From Prunus persica (taxonomy: Eukaryota > Streptophyta > Magnoliopsida > Rosales > Rosaceae), in NCBI RefSeq assembly GCF_000346465.2, contig NC_034015.1:5875061-5939060 (forward strand): a stretch of 64,000 bases of DNA, written 5' to 3'. Numbering within the stretch: the first letter of the stretch is position 1; the number at the start of each line of letters is the position of its first letter. The translations under genes and the position numbers were made by a program. The notes under the pieces were generated by a model. The model was not told the DNA's origin. It searched no databases and saw nothing but the letters and a program-made list of their open reading frames with translations. Positions 32,578 through 43,074 of this stretch are shown here, piece after piece.

Positions 32578-33489
32578 CTCTGCAAAAAAATCACTTGAAT
32601 TCAAAATCATTTGATGATTTAATTAATGGTAGTTAGTTTAGTGTTTTCTTGAAAAATCATGTTCATTTATTTTGTTGATCACAACTAGATGTCTAAATGA
32701 TTTTCAATTTATCTAATTTTTTGTAAGGATGATCTCTTAATAATGACATGAAAATACTTGTTGAAAAAAAAATTCGTAATGGACCTTGAAAGGTATCCTT
32801 ATTTGAGGGATCCCGAGGTATCTTTAGATTTGGTATTTATGTATGTTAGTGATCTTAAAAAGACCCTTAAAGGTATCCCTCAATAAAATTGTATGTATGT
32901 ATATGTTACATGTTCTTCACGTGTAATACAAAGAAAGGGTCCTTCTGAAAGAAATGTCCTTGAAATCCATGAAATTCGACCCAAAGGTCCCATTGGAAAA
33001 AAATCCCTTTGTCCCACCGGAAAAAGGTCCCTTCAAAAGTAAAGAAAACAAGCATCTACACAATCCTGTGCGTGGCTCTCTGGCATGGCACTTTTCTTGC
33101 TCCATTTATACACTATGCCACACTAATTGTAGGAACACATATTTTGCTAGCCAATAAGAAGACGACACGTGGAAAAGGAATAAGTAAATCTCCATTTCTA
33201 TGTTTCACTTTCAACTATCTCAATACTCTTGGTGCAGCATTACCACAATACAGTTTGCTCATTTAATTTATTGTAAGTTCTTTTATTTATACTATTTTCT
33301 TCGTATGCGCTTCCATGCGTGCGAGGTCTTTTTTAATCACACGAGACTTAAATTTTCCTTATATATATATATAATATTCAAATTTGTTTCCATCTTTGCA
33401 AGGCATGATCAGAAATCAGTCTCGAGGAGTATGAAGATGACAAGCATACAGATTCATCTGTAGCCCGTGTTGAATTTTTCTTCATCCAC
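32578..33489. other. Spacer before host segment copy 3
   Basis: AT-rich, with a short stretch of CCCATTGGAAA/CCCACCGGAAA repeats at 32930-33050 related to the short-repeat zones elsewhere and a TA run near 33361. I recognise no gene. The sequence up to about 32700 continues the one interrupted by the solo LTR and the copia element. Confidence 0.45.
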
Positions 33490-33633
33490 TAAAATTGGCA
33501 AACCACTTGGAGAATTGTTACCAACTTTTATTCATCCACTAAATTTTTTCCAGCCCTAACGCAGGGGTTGAAGCTTTTTCTTTCTCCGATAAGATTTCTT
33601 CCTTTTTTATGCCCTGCTTTTCAAAGTGGTTGA
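33490..33633. repeat. Tandem host segment copy 3, start
   Basis: Matches 412-560 of copy 1 and includes the intact TAA target used by the TIR element at 1-416. It is interrupted at 33634 by the PIF/Harbinger insertion and resumes at 50654. Confidence 0.75.
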
Positions 33634-33682
33634 GAGCAAGTCCCACCGCAGTAGGCCCCGCCAAGGGCAACCAGGCGCCCCC

Positions 33683-33901
33683 NNNNNNNNNNNNNNNNNN
33701 NNNNNNNNNNNNNNNNNNNNNNNNNNNNNNNNNNNNNNNNNNNNNNNNNNNNNNNNNNNNNNNNNNNNNNNNNNNNNNNNNNNNNNNNNNNNNNNNNNNN
33801 NNNNNNNNNNNNNNNNNNNNNNNNNNNNNNNNNNNNNNNNNNNNNNNNNNNNNNNNNNNNNNNNNNNNNNNNNNNNNNNNNNNNNNNNNNNNNNNNNNNN
33901 N
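33683..33901. other. Assembly gap (219 N)
   Basis: A sized gap inside the left part of PIF/Harbinger element 2, probably bridging GC-rich sequence. Confidence 0.95.
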
Positions 33902-34070
33902 GCAATCCTGCCTGGGATGTTGCCCTCAGGCTGCGTGACGTCAGCGCCTAATTTTTTTTTTAAAATTACTGTTGGTGCGTGGAATACAAGCGCCAACAGT
34001 AAAAAAAATTTAAAAATCAACCGCTGACATCAGCGCTGACCCACCAGCCCACATAGCCCAACGGTTATAA

Positions 34071-34813
34071 GGCCCCGTTTGGGATTGCTTTTTTTGGCCA
34101 AAAATCTACTTTACTTTAAAGTTAAGCAGTTTAAGATGTTTGGTAAAAATAAAATATTCTGATTATTTTAAAAGCAGTGGCCTTTTGACAGCAGGTTTTA
34201 AAAGCAAGCTCTTGGTTGCTTTTCAAAGCTGCTTTCAAAAGAAGCAGAGATGAACATTTAAGGAAATTTTTTAATTCCCAAAATACTATCATTCATTTTA
34301 AAAAATGACACCACCTCCACTTCCACATCCAACTCCATCATTTGCACTACCACATTCACTACCTCCACAACCACCGCCACCACCACAACCACCACCTCCA
34401 CCTTTACCTCCTCCTCCACCACCACCACCACTTCCACATCAACCACCACCTCCATGTTGCCACTGCCACCACCACCACCATCTTCACCTCCACAATCGCC
34501 ATCCCCACCACCACCACTACCACAACCACCAACCCACCTTCATCACCACCACCACCTTCACTCTATCACTATTACTAGCACCACATGATTAGTACATAAC
34601 ACTTTCAACATTATGTCTATTTTAGTCATTATTTACAGTTACAACAATTTTATATTAAAATTTATCAAACAGTTTTGACACTGCTTTTTGTACTAACAAC
34701 ACTTTAAAAATATTGTTTATCAAACATGGAGTTGCTTTACTTTATAGCAAATTATTTTCAAAGCACAGCGGAAACAACATTTTTTAAAAGTGACAACAAT
34801 CCCACACTAGGCC
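34071..34813 (+). mobile_element. PIF/Harbinger-like TIR element, complete (copy B)
   Basis: A 743-bp element with 17-bp inverted ends GGCCCCGTTTGGGATTG and, as reverse complement, GGCCTAGTGTGGGATTG (3 mismatches), flanked by TAA on both sides (34068-34070 and 34814-34816). Its core is a CCA/CCT-rich tract of about 260 bp on this strand. The resulting Pro/His-rich frames are low-complexity and not called. It lies within PIF/Harbinger element 2, so it inserted after that one. Confidence 0.85.
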
Positions 34814-35156
34814 TAAGCCACATGCGCCAACAGTAAATTTTTTTTGAAAATCAGTCGCTGACCCACCAGCCCACATAGTCCAACGGTTATAAGCCACGTG
34901 ACTTCTCCTGGAGCCTCCGATCAAAAAATCTTGCCCAATCCAACGGTTGTCCAATTTTTAGCTTAAAAAATTGAAAAATATATCAAAATTTTTTAAAATA
35001 AAAAATAAAAAAATAATGGAAATTTTTTCTCTAAATACCTACCAATATTATTAACTTTTCACACCAAATCTTCATACAAATTTATCTCATTCCAATATTT
35101 TTCACTTTCCACACCAAATTTTCAACTACAAAATTTCATTTATGCAAAAATATAAA

Positions 35157-35229
35157 TGGCCTCTTCCATTGAAGCCGGAGGGTCGTGGACAAACGTTCGA
35201 AGAGGTCAAAATCTTGGCGATGAGGTAAA
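35157..35229 (+). pseudogene. Harbinger ORF1 exon 1 remnant (element 2)
   Basis: The start MASSIEAGGSWTN is followed by RRGQNLGDE and a GT donor. The middle of exon 1 seen in element 1 (51995-52281) is deleted. The gypsy element at 35275 is inserted in the intron that follows. Confidence 0.6.
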
Positions 35230-35274
35230 AAAAAATAAAAATTGTCGTTTTATTCAATTTAATGTCATATATAT

Positions 35275-36735
35275 TGTTGAGGCCCAAAAATCCAAGGGGC
35301 TAAGCCCAAGTTGACTATTGGCCCAATAGGGACAAGTAAACGCAAGAGAATTTAGGGAACGAATTAATACGAGCTACGGGCCACATGCCACGCCAAACAA
35401 GCACGTGCGGGAAGACCAAAAACATGCTAAAAACATGCTCACTCCTATTGAACCCGGCTATATCCTATGATGATAGGATAAAAATCCAAGCACAAGCATA
35501 GGTGTCGGAACCGCCATGCCAACACCAAGATGTGCTACAAGCTTAGGTGGGCCCAAGCCACCAAAATTACCCGGGGCTTGCTTGAACGGGTTGTGGTATG
35601 GATGGCAACGGGCTTTCATAGGACCCATTGACGAGCCAAGGAAATGGTAGTTTCGGGTCACTTGGGGGGCCCAAAACTCAAGCCTATTTCTTCGGCCCGA
35701 AATACATGGGTTAGCATAAGAGAAGAGAGAGCATGACCCAATACCTTAGAAAAAAAGTGCAAAGCCTGTTAGAGAAGGCTAGGACAATTAGAAGGCCTAA
35801 ACGTGCTGTTAAAGTGCAATAGGCAAGCTGCTTCCGGCAGCTTGACGAAAAGCCTAGCAGACTGACCCAGAATGACATATCACCAATTCAAAGCCTAGGA
35901 AAGAAAAGCCCAGCCCAAACTCTTTGTAAAATATCTGGCCAAGCACGTTTTGTCCCTATCCAAGAGAGTCAACAGCAACCATCTCAAAAACCAGAGGAAA
36001 TCCACACGAGCAAGAGGTTTACCCGTTGAGTAAAATGTAGCTCCTTTCCCTCCCATTGTTCTGGCAGCTTGCATAGGAAAGATCGAGAGAAAAGCAAGCG
36101 GCTCTTCACCTCTATGAAGAAGGGCCAGCAAAACCGAGACCTTGGAACCACAAATGGGTTCCTTACCCATGTGTCTTGGGCGGACGGGATTCATCAAAGA
36201 AGACGAAGTGGGGGCAAACAATGGAAAGATGGAGGGAAGTATGACGGAATTAGAACCCTTAGTGGCTATAAAAAGGAGCACTTCTGCTACCCAGAGAAAC
36301 CAACCCATTTCCAGAGCTCGACCAAGCATTGTCAAGCAGCTGGAAAATCTACTCAAGCCATCCCATCTCCTCCTCCATTCGTTTTCTTCCTCCATTAGGA
36401 AGGAAATCAGCCAAATCTTCCTTTGCTTGCTCTAAACCTCCATCCTCCATAGGAAAATTCATCTCTCTCTCTCAAAATTGCTAAACCTGTGAAAGCCTAG
36501 CTCCCATGCCACATGCTCTCCAAGCCAAGCTCTTCTATAAAATTGGTCAAGTTTGTTTAGGCTATCAGTGAAGGAAGCCTGAGAGTGTTTTCGTAACAGT
36601 TTCATCAGACTCTGTGAAAAACACTCTTCCAGGCGCTTGGTGTCGAACCCAGGCACTTGGGGAATTTTGCTCACTTCTCTTCTTACGGTAGCCCAAGCCC
36701 ATTCGTCAGGCTGCTGGAACAAAAAAGCCCCAACA
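35275..36735 (+). repeat. 5' LTR of the young gypsy element
   Basis: It is TG...CA bounded and carries the element promoter. Reading frames of up to 166 codons occur in it and in the 3' LTR alike, on the - strand, and match nothing I recognise. Confidence 0.93.
36267..36275 (+). promoter_or_regulatory. LTR TATA box
   Basis: TATAAAAAG in a GC-richer context, about 470 bp before the LTR end. It is duplicated at 49526-49534 in the 3' LTR. It is the best candidate for the element's sense promoter. Confidence 0.6.
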
Positions 36736-36739
36736 TAAA

Positions 36740-36759
36740 TTGGCGACTTCACTGGGGAC
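36740..36759 (+). other. Primer binding site (young gypsy element)
   Basis: The sequence TGGCGACTTCACTGGGGACC four bases after the LTR is complementary to a tRNA 3' end. It resembles the tRNA-Arg primer site I recall for Ogre/Tat elements. The tRNA assignment is from memory of the family. Confidence 0.65.
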
Positions 36760-36780
36760 CAAGCTGCCATTTTTTCGCTA

Positions 36781-39294
36781 ATGCCTCCAAAAAAGAAGAC
36801 TAGGAGCAATACCATGGCCTCTCAAGACGGATCTGACCACGGTGATTCCGAATCACGACAAAATGCCTCTTTTAGGCAGCAAGAACGTGCAAGTGAGGGA
36901 GCTTTTACCCTCACAGACCTTATTGCGGCTATGCAGGCTATGGGCGAAACCCAAAGAGAAATGATGGACACCATCAAAGAGCTAAGGAATGCTGTTCCTA
37001 AGCCAAACGAAGAAAATACCCGACATCCACAGGAGGAATCTGCTGCTGCCGGAAAAGACTCTGAACAAAAGGGACCATCTTTTGTTACCCAGGAGGATGT
37101 CGTTGCTATGCTGGAAAAGGAACTCAGTCGAAGCCAAGAGGACTGGAAATACATTCCTCAGCCACCTTACCCATCAAGCTTACTCCAGCAGCCTTACCCC
37201 AAAGGCTACGAAACACCAAACTTCGTCCTTTTCGATGGAAGGAAGGGGAGCCCAAAGGAGCATGTTAGTCGTTTCATCGATGCCTTAGGACCACATGCTG
37301 GTGATTATAATCTCCGACTGCGAGAGTTTTCAAAAAGTCTTACTGATCGGGCCTATACCTGGTATACGACGTTGGCGCCAGGCTCTATTCGTTCTTGGGA
37401 CGATCTGGCAGGCAGGTTCTGTAAAAAATACTTTCAGCACGAGGAAAGAGTCACCACCACCCAGCTCAACAATACCCGCCAGAAGCATGGTGAAGATCCT
37501 GTGGACTTTGTACGAAGGTTTCGAGATCTGGCCCTAGATTGCTATGATGAAAAGGACGAAGAGGCACTTGTCGAAATCTGCATCAGCAACATTGTAGCAG
37601 ATTATAGAGTGTACCTAGAAAACATTGGCATCAGTCAATTTTCTAGGTTGTTGGAAGCAGTAAGAAAAACAAGCATGTCTGTCAAACCGATGAGACAAAG
37701 GACTTGGAGGAATGAGAAGAAGGAGGCGTACCAAACGCTAGCTGTAAATGACAAGCCATCCAACGACTACAGCGCACGCAAAAGAAAGGACCGAGAGACG
37801 TACCCGCCACTGCCATGCAAAGATGAGGAGTTTCATGCCATCCTGGACACGATGATCGCTGATGGCGCAATCAAACCTCTCAGGCCCTACAAAGTCCCCA
37901 CCCGAGAAGAAAAGAATGATCCTAGGTACTGTCGCTACCATCAATTCGTGGGACATCCAACTACTGCCTGTCAGAGTCTAAGAAGGATTTTACATGCTAA
38001 AATACATGAAGGAGTCCTTGAGCTCCCTTCTAGGAAGCAAACAATTGATGAGGACCCCTTGCCGAAACGAAGGGGCAAAGAGGTAGCTGCTGTCATTACA
38101 TATTCCGAGGATTTACTCGATGATGATGAATTGTGCCACCCATGGAGGAATGACCCGAAGCCGCCGGAAGCTATGTGGGAACCTTGCGGGAACATGGAGA
38201 AGGTGTACTGGTGCAAATATTCGAAGCCGTCAAGTTATAACACGCCATGGCCGCTCGCTGATGGATGGGATGACGACTCAAGTAATCAGATGTTTGTTCA
38301 AGACATGCCGGAAGATTGCTACTCGGGGGCTTCATTGGGACAGCAGGAAATAGCTGCCGTAACATTTCACAATGTTACAGAGGCTGAAGCAAGCGTGTTG
38401 GGACGTTACCTAAGTCTGAAACAGGGGCCCACAGCTTCACAGTCCCTCCAAAGAAACCCAAAGTTCAAGTCACTCTTTGACCAACTTGGCTTTGGGCCTC
38501 AAGCAAGAGAAGCAGCTGCTGTAGCTCTCATGAGCATCTCTGCGGCATCTGACCCTCATTGCTTCACAGTTCAACCACAAAGTTCATTTTTGGGAAATGA
38601 CAATGCTATCATCTTCACAGACGAGGATATGGAAGTTCCTTACCCGGACCACAGGAGGCCGCTTTATTTGGAGGGGCAGATCAACGATGTGTTTATAAGG
38701 AGAGCCTTGGTAGACACAGGTTCCTCTGTCAATATTTTACCCCTATCTATGCTTACAGCAGCTGGCATTCCGCTAACTAAGATCGTGGAATCTCAAACAA
38801 GCATCAGCGGTTTCGGGAATAAAAGTGAAGTCACGGTCGGGTATATGCAAGTAAATCTGAAGGTGGGACCAATTCGGTCACTTACAAAATTCTATGTCGT
38901 GGATGTGGATGTGGCTTATCATGCGTTGCTTGGAAGACCATGGCTCAATAAACATAAGCTTGTGGTCTCTACTTACCATCAATGCGTGAAAGGAAGAATT
39001 GGGCTGAGACCAGTACGCATACCCGGAAATCAAGCACCGTTCAATAAAGATGAAGCCCACTATTCCGAGGCAGAATTTTATACTGAATGCACAGGTACTG
39101 AAAGCAACCCATCAAAGAATTTCGGGACGTACCTCCCTTCTTGGACAGAAATTCGTGATTTAAGTAATGAAGAACTCATCACCGTCATCAACCGAGGAAG
39201 AAAGAGACACTCGGAAGCTAACAATCATGCCTATGATCATCCCCGGTGCTCAAAAGTAACGCTCCCCGATGGGTGCACCGTGTACCGCTTATGA
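36781..39294 (+). CDS. Gag-protease polyprotein (young gypsy element)
   Basis: An open frame of 837 codons begins 45 bp after the LTR with MPPKKKTRS. Residues about 135-300 form the gypsy gag domain (AYTWYTTLAPGSIRSWDDL, then DPVDFVRRFRDLALD). A Cys/His motif CRYHQFVGHPTTAC lies near residue 380. The aspartic protease follows with active site ALVDTGSSVNIL (about residue 640) and the conserved ALLGRPWL. The frame ends in TGA at 39292-39294, followed by CGG and 19 open codons leading in the same phase into reverse transcriptase, so this stop may separate gag-pro from pol or be read through. Gag forms the particle and the protease processes the polyprotein. Confidence 0.93.
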   Translation: MPPKKKTRSNTMASQDGSDHGDSESRQNASFRQQERASEGAFTLTDLIAAMQAMGETQREMMDTIKELRNAVPKPNEENTRHPQEESAAAGKDSEQKGPSFVTQEDVVAMLEKELSRSQEDWKYIPQPPYPSSLLQQPYPKGYETPNFVLFDGRKGSPKEHVSRFIDALGPHAGDYNLRLREFSKSLTDRAYTWYTTLAPGSIRSWDDLAGRFCKKYFQHEERVTTTQLNNTRQKHGEDPVDFVRRFRDLALDCYDEKDEEALVEICISNIVADYRVYLENIGISQFSRLLEAVRKTSMSVKPMRQRTWRNEKKEAYQTLAVNDKPSNDYSARKRKDRETYPPLPCKDEEFHAILDTMIADGAIKPLRPYKVPTREEKNDPRYCRYHQFVGHPTTACQSLRRILHAKIHEGVLELPSRKQTIDEDPLPKRRGKEVAAVITYSEDLLDDDELCHPWRNDPKPPEAMWEPCGNMEKVYWCKYSKPSSYNTPWPLADGWDDDSSNQMFVQDMPEDCYSGASLGQQEIAAVTFHNVTEAEASVLGRYLSLKQGPTASQSLQRNPKFKSLFDQLGFGPQAREAAAVALMSISAASDPHCFTVQPQSSFLGNDNAIIFTDEDMEVPYPDHRRPLYLEGQINDVFIRRALVDTGSSVNILPLSMLTAAGIPLTKIVESQTSISGFGNKSEVTVGYMQVNLKVGPIRSLTKFYVVDVDVAYHALLGRPWLNKHKLVVSTYHQCVKGRIGLRPVRIPGNQAPFNKDEAHYSEAEFYTECTGTESNPSKNFGTYLPSWTEIRDLSNEELITVINRGRKRHSEANNHAYDHPRCSKVTLPDGCTVYRL

Positions 39295-40458
39295 CGGGAT
39301 TGGGGGCTTAACTGTGTCTTACGGGAAAGCCCCGAGTATGGAGGAGAAGCGATGCAAACCAACGACTGCAAAGATTCAGATGACAAGGCACCTTCACCTT
39401 GTGCCTTCCAAGAGCCAATGGTTGCTCCCAAGCACATGCAAGATGGCTCAATGGCAGTAACTGAGCAATTGGAGACAATTGACTTAAGTGATGATCCTGC
39501 CGTCCAAAGACCCATTTCCATCGGCATCCATTTAACAAAGGAGGAGAAGGAAGTTTTGGTGCCTTTGTTAAAGGAGTTTCGAGATGTGTTCGCTTGGAGC
39601 TACGAAGAAATGCCCGGCCTTGATCCAAAGTTGGTGAGTCACACGTTGAATATTGAGCTGGGTACCAAACCTGTCGTACAGCCCAGAAGGAATTTTCATC
39701 CTGAGGTTGAAAAGCAAATCAAGGTGGAAATCGAAAAACTATTAGCTGCTGGATTCATCAAGCCCATCAAGCACCCCACGTGGCTAGCAAATATCGTTCC
39801 CGTGAAAAAGAAGACCGAGGTCATTAGAATATGTACAGACTACCGAGACCTCAATCGAGCTTGCCCAAAAGATGAGTTTCCGCTGCCCAACATGGATATA
39901 TTGATCGATTCAATCTCGGGTCAAGGCATGCTGTCCTTTATGGATGGATTCAGTGGATACAATCAGATCAAAATGTCGCCCAAGGATGCTGAAAGGACAG
40001 CCTTTCGAACGCCGTATGGGAATTTCTATTACACGGTCATGCCATTTGGTCTCAAAAATGCGGGTGCCACCTACCAAAGAGCCATGACGGCAGTATTTCA
40101 TGATATGATGGGAAAAGAGGTGGAGGACTATGTGGATGACCTTGTGGTGAAATCTAAAACCAGACTGGGTCATCATGAGGTTTTAAGGAAGGTGCTGGAA
40201 AGGTGCCGGCTATACGGGCTGAAAATGAATCTGAAGAAGTGTGCGTTTGGAGTATCATCCGGTAAATTCTTGGGGTTTCAGGTGCACCAACGCGGCATAG
40301 ATGTGGATCCCGAAAAGACTAGGGCCCTAAAATCCTTGTCGCCACCAAGGAACCCGAAGGAATTGAAAAGTTTCATGGGGAGGCTGTCGTACATTCGACG
40401 CTTTATTCCAGGGCTTGCTGCTATGATGAGCATCTTCACCCCTTTGCTCAAAAAGGGC
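39295..40458 (+). CDS. Reverse transcriptase (young gypsy element)
   Basis: In the same phase as gag-pro, this segment runs from the TGA to a TAA at 40459-40461. An ATG is at 39352. It carries the gypsy reverse transcriptase blocks EKLLAAGFIKPI, RICTDYRDLNRACPKD, FMDGFSGYNQI, TVMPFGLKNAGATYQR and the active site YVDDLVVKS, with both Asp present. It copies element RNA into cDNA. The TAA after LLKKG falls just before the RNase H domain, where related elements read through, so it appears to be an inactivating stop. Confidence 0.92.
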
Positions 40459-40461
40459 TAA

Positions 40462-41400
40462 TCGTACATATGGAGCAAAGAATGCCAGGAGGCTTACCAG
40501 CAAGTGCAGCAACTGATAGCCAGGCTACCCACAATGAGGGCACCTATCCCGGGACTTCCACTCAAGCTTTACTTAGCTGCGACAAATACCGCGGTTGGAG
40601 CTTTGCTTGCCCAGGATAGTCATGAGGGGGAAGAAAGCCCCATTTACTATGTAAGCAGACAATTGAAGGGAGCTGAGACAAGGTACCCGAAGACAGAACT
40701 ATTATGCCTTGCTCTTGTTTATGCTGCGCAGCGATTGCGACCTTACTTTCTTGCTCACAAGCTGCAGCTTATAGTAAAATCCGACCCTGTGAGATACTTG
40801 CTCACAAGATCAGTGCTATCAGGACGCCTTGCACGCTGGTTGCTGCAATTGTCTGAGTTTGATATTGTATGTACGACCTCGAAGTCTATTAGGGGACAGG
40901 CTGTGATTGATATGTTAGCCCTATTCCCCGAAGTAGAGGAGTCTACTCTGTCCGAAGAAGTATTAGGAGAACTGCCGGAAGTAGTTGCCACTGTTGTAGA
41001 AGAAGCGTCATGGACCCTCTACTTTGATGGATCCTCTACAACCAACGGTGGAGGAGCAGGGGTAGTGATTATCAATCCTGAAGGGCAGGCCACAGCTCTC
41101 TCATTCAAACTAGATTTCCCATGCACAAATAATGTCGCAGAGTATGAAGCTTTTATCATAGGATTGTCTACGGCAAGGGAAATGGGTGCAGAAAGAGTGA
41201 AGGTCATTGGAGATTCAAATCTGGTATTGAGCCAATTGCAAGGGAGCTTTGCTGTGAAAGAAGCGACTTTGGCACCCTATCGTACAGCTGCTGAAAGGCT
41301 CATTAATTCCTTTAAGCAGGTTGTGATGGAACACATTCCGGGAGTCACTAATAGGTATGCAGATGCTTTGGCTACACTGGGGTCAAAACTCTCATACGTG
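40462..41400 (+). CDS. Tandem RNase H domains (young gypsy element)
   Basis: Open in the same phase between TAA at 40459 and TAG at 41401. The first domain is the classical RT-associated RNase H (LYLAATNTAVGALLAQD, TRYPKTELLCLALVYAAQ). The second is an archaeal-type RNase H (WTLYFDGSSTTNGGGAGVVI, EYEAFIIGLS, GDSNLVLSQ and YADALATLGS) with its D-E-D residues. Two RNase H domains characterise the Tat lineage; the first is thought to have become a connection-like domain. No true start codon exists, so these stops separate the segment from reverse transcriptase. Confidence 0.9.
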
Positions 41401-41403
41401 TAG

Positions 41404-43074
41404 GAGCAGCCTAATATTACTGTGGTGAGGAGAGAGACGCCAGTAGTAGAGGCAATGGTCCAGGAGGAGCTGCTGGAAGAAGATGACTGGAGAAAGCCGT
41501 TAAGAAAAGAATTCAGTGGAGAAAGCAGCATTAAGGACTTGAAAGACTATGTGCTCATCTTTGGGGAACTCTATAGACGCCTTCCAGGCGGTGTTTTGAC
41601 TAGATGCGTGGGAATGGTAGAGGCGAGAAGAAGGTTGCAGGAGGTACACGATGCCACCTGCAGTTTGGAACCAGTGACCAGTTTGTATCGGCGCCTGCAG
41701 CGTAAGGGTTATTATTGGCCAGAAATGAGGAAACAAGCAGCCGATGTTCAGGCCAATTGTCCCAAATGTTCTACGGTACCCACTACCGAGGAGGCTTTTA
41801 CTGTGTCACTGGCGGAAGATTGGAGGGCCCCATATCTAGCATTTTTCGTTGAAGGAGCTTTGCCAACCAATTCCAAGCTCGCTTATAAGCTCAAGAAGAC
41901 GGTAAAAAGATATTTCATGGATGGAGCGACTCTTTGCAGGAAGGGATTTAATGGTGAACCACTACGATGCTTGGAAAGGTCGGAGGCTCATCAAGTCATG
42001 CAAGAGATACATGCTGGAGAATGTGGAGAACATCAAGGGATGAAGAGGCTTTATCGGCAGCTGCTGAGTTTCGGATACTATTGGCCTACTATGAAGAAAG
42101 ATGCACATGACTTTGTTAAGAAATGCCACACATGCCAGGTCCATGCTAATTTAAGCCATAAACCTCCAACACTGTTACAGGATATGCGCACCCCTTGGCC
42201 TTTTCATACATGGGGGCTTGATTTGATTGGGACAATCCATCCTCCTTCCGAAGGTTACATATGGATTCTTACAGCTACAGAATATTTCACGAAATGGGTC
42301 GAGGCAATTCCTCTTCGAAAAGCCACAGGGGCTGCTGTCTCGAATTTCATTCGAGAATACATCGTGTGCAGATTTGGAATTCCATACAAAATGGTTACCG
42401 ATAATGGCACGCCTTTTGTCAACAAACAGGTAAGCTCAACACTCAATGGTTACGGTATCAAGCACCGTCGCTCCACACCTTACTACCCACAAGGAAATGG
42501 TCAAGCAGAGGCTACCAACAAGACAATATTGAGAATTCTGAGCAAGATGGTATATGAGTATAAGGGGAATTGGAGCATTCATCTGCCGGACGCTTTGTGG
42601 GCTTACCGTACCTCACCAAGGGGTGCTACCGGTTTTTTGCCTTACTCACTCGTATATGGGTCTGATGCCATCTCACCTGTGGAAATCACCATCCCCACGG
42701 CTAGAGTGTCGGCTGTCAATGATCTTGAATGGGATGCAAAATCATGCTCGGATTGGCGTGTGTTAGACCTCGAAGCAGTGGATGAAAGGAGGATGGAAGC
42801 CGAAAGGAAAATGGCACTTTATCACAGGACTACTGCCCAAGCATACAACAGGACCGTTAAGCCTCAAGCTTTCAAGCAAGGAGATCTCATGCTAAAAGTT
42901 GTCGAGCATGTGAAAAGACAGATATCGGGACCTTCCAAGTTTGCCCCGCAATGGGAGGGTCCATTCGCAGTCAAAGAAGTACACAGCAGTGGCTATTACC
43001 ACTTGATCTCTGTCAAGGAAGGCACGCTAACGAATCCCATCAATGGAAAATGGCTCAAGCCCTACTATTGCTAA
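41404..43074 (+). CDS. Integrase (young gypsy element)
   Basis: This runs in the same phase from the TAG at 41401-41403 to a stop at 43074, with no convincing start. It has an H2C2 zinc-binding domain (HQGMKRLYRQLLSFGYYWP, then CHTCQ), the catalytic core with D (WGLDLIG), D (MVTDNGTPF) and E (YPQGNGQAEATNK), and a C-terminal DNA-binding part (GDLMLKVV, FAPQWEGPF). A second, degenerate zinc-like block lies upstream (LYRRLQRKGYYWPEMRKQ, CPKC). No chromodomain is present, as expected for Tat. It would join cDNA ends to chromosomal DNA. Confidence 0.92.
   Translation, partial: EQPNITVVRRETPVVEAMVQEELLEEDDWRKPLRKEFSGESSIKDLKDYVLIFGELYRRLPGGVLTRCVGMVEARRRLQEVHDATCSLEPVTSLYRRLQRKGYYWPEMRKQAADVQANCPKCSTVPTTEEAFTVSLAEDWRAPYLAFFVEGALPTNSKLAYKLKKTVKRYFMDGATLCRKGFNGEPLRCLERSEAHQVMQEIHAGECGEHQGMKRLYRQLLSFGYYWPTMKKDAHDFVKKCHTCQVHANLSHKPPTLLQDMRTPWPFHTWGLDLIGTIHPPSEGYIWILTATEYFTKWVEAIPLRKATGAAVSNFIREYIVCRFGIPYKMVTDNGTPFVNKQVSSTLNGYGIKHRRSTPYYPQGNGQAEATNKTILRILSKMVYEYKGNWSIHLPDALWAYRTSPRGATGFLPYSLVYGSDAISPVEITIPTARVSAVNDLEWDAKSCSDWRVLDLEAVDERRMEAERKMALYHRTTAQAYNRTVKPQAFKQGDLMLKVVEHVKRQISGPSKFAPQWEGPFAVKEVHSSGYYHLISVKEGTLTNPINGKWLKPYYC

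Noticed and set aside
35895..36395. 166-codon frame on the - strand inside the LTR
   Set aside because: It is duplicated in the 3' LTR only because the LTRs are nearly identical; there is no recognisable domain and several competing frames overlap it.
40504..40506. Independent start of an RNase H protein at GTG
   Set aside because: The frame is open from 40462, directly after a nonsense codon, and no proper ATG start exists; it is an interrupted polyprotein.
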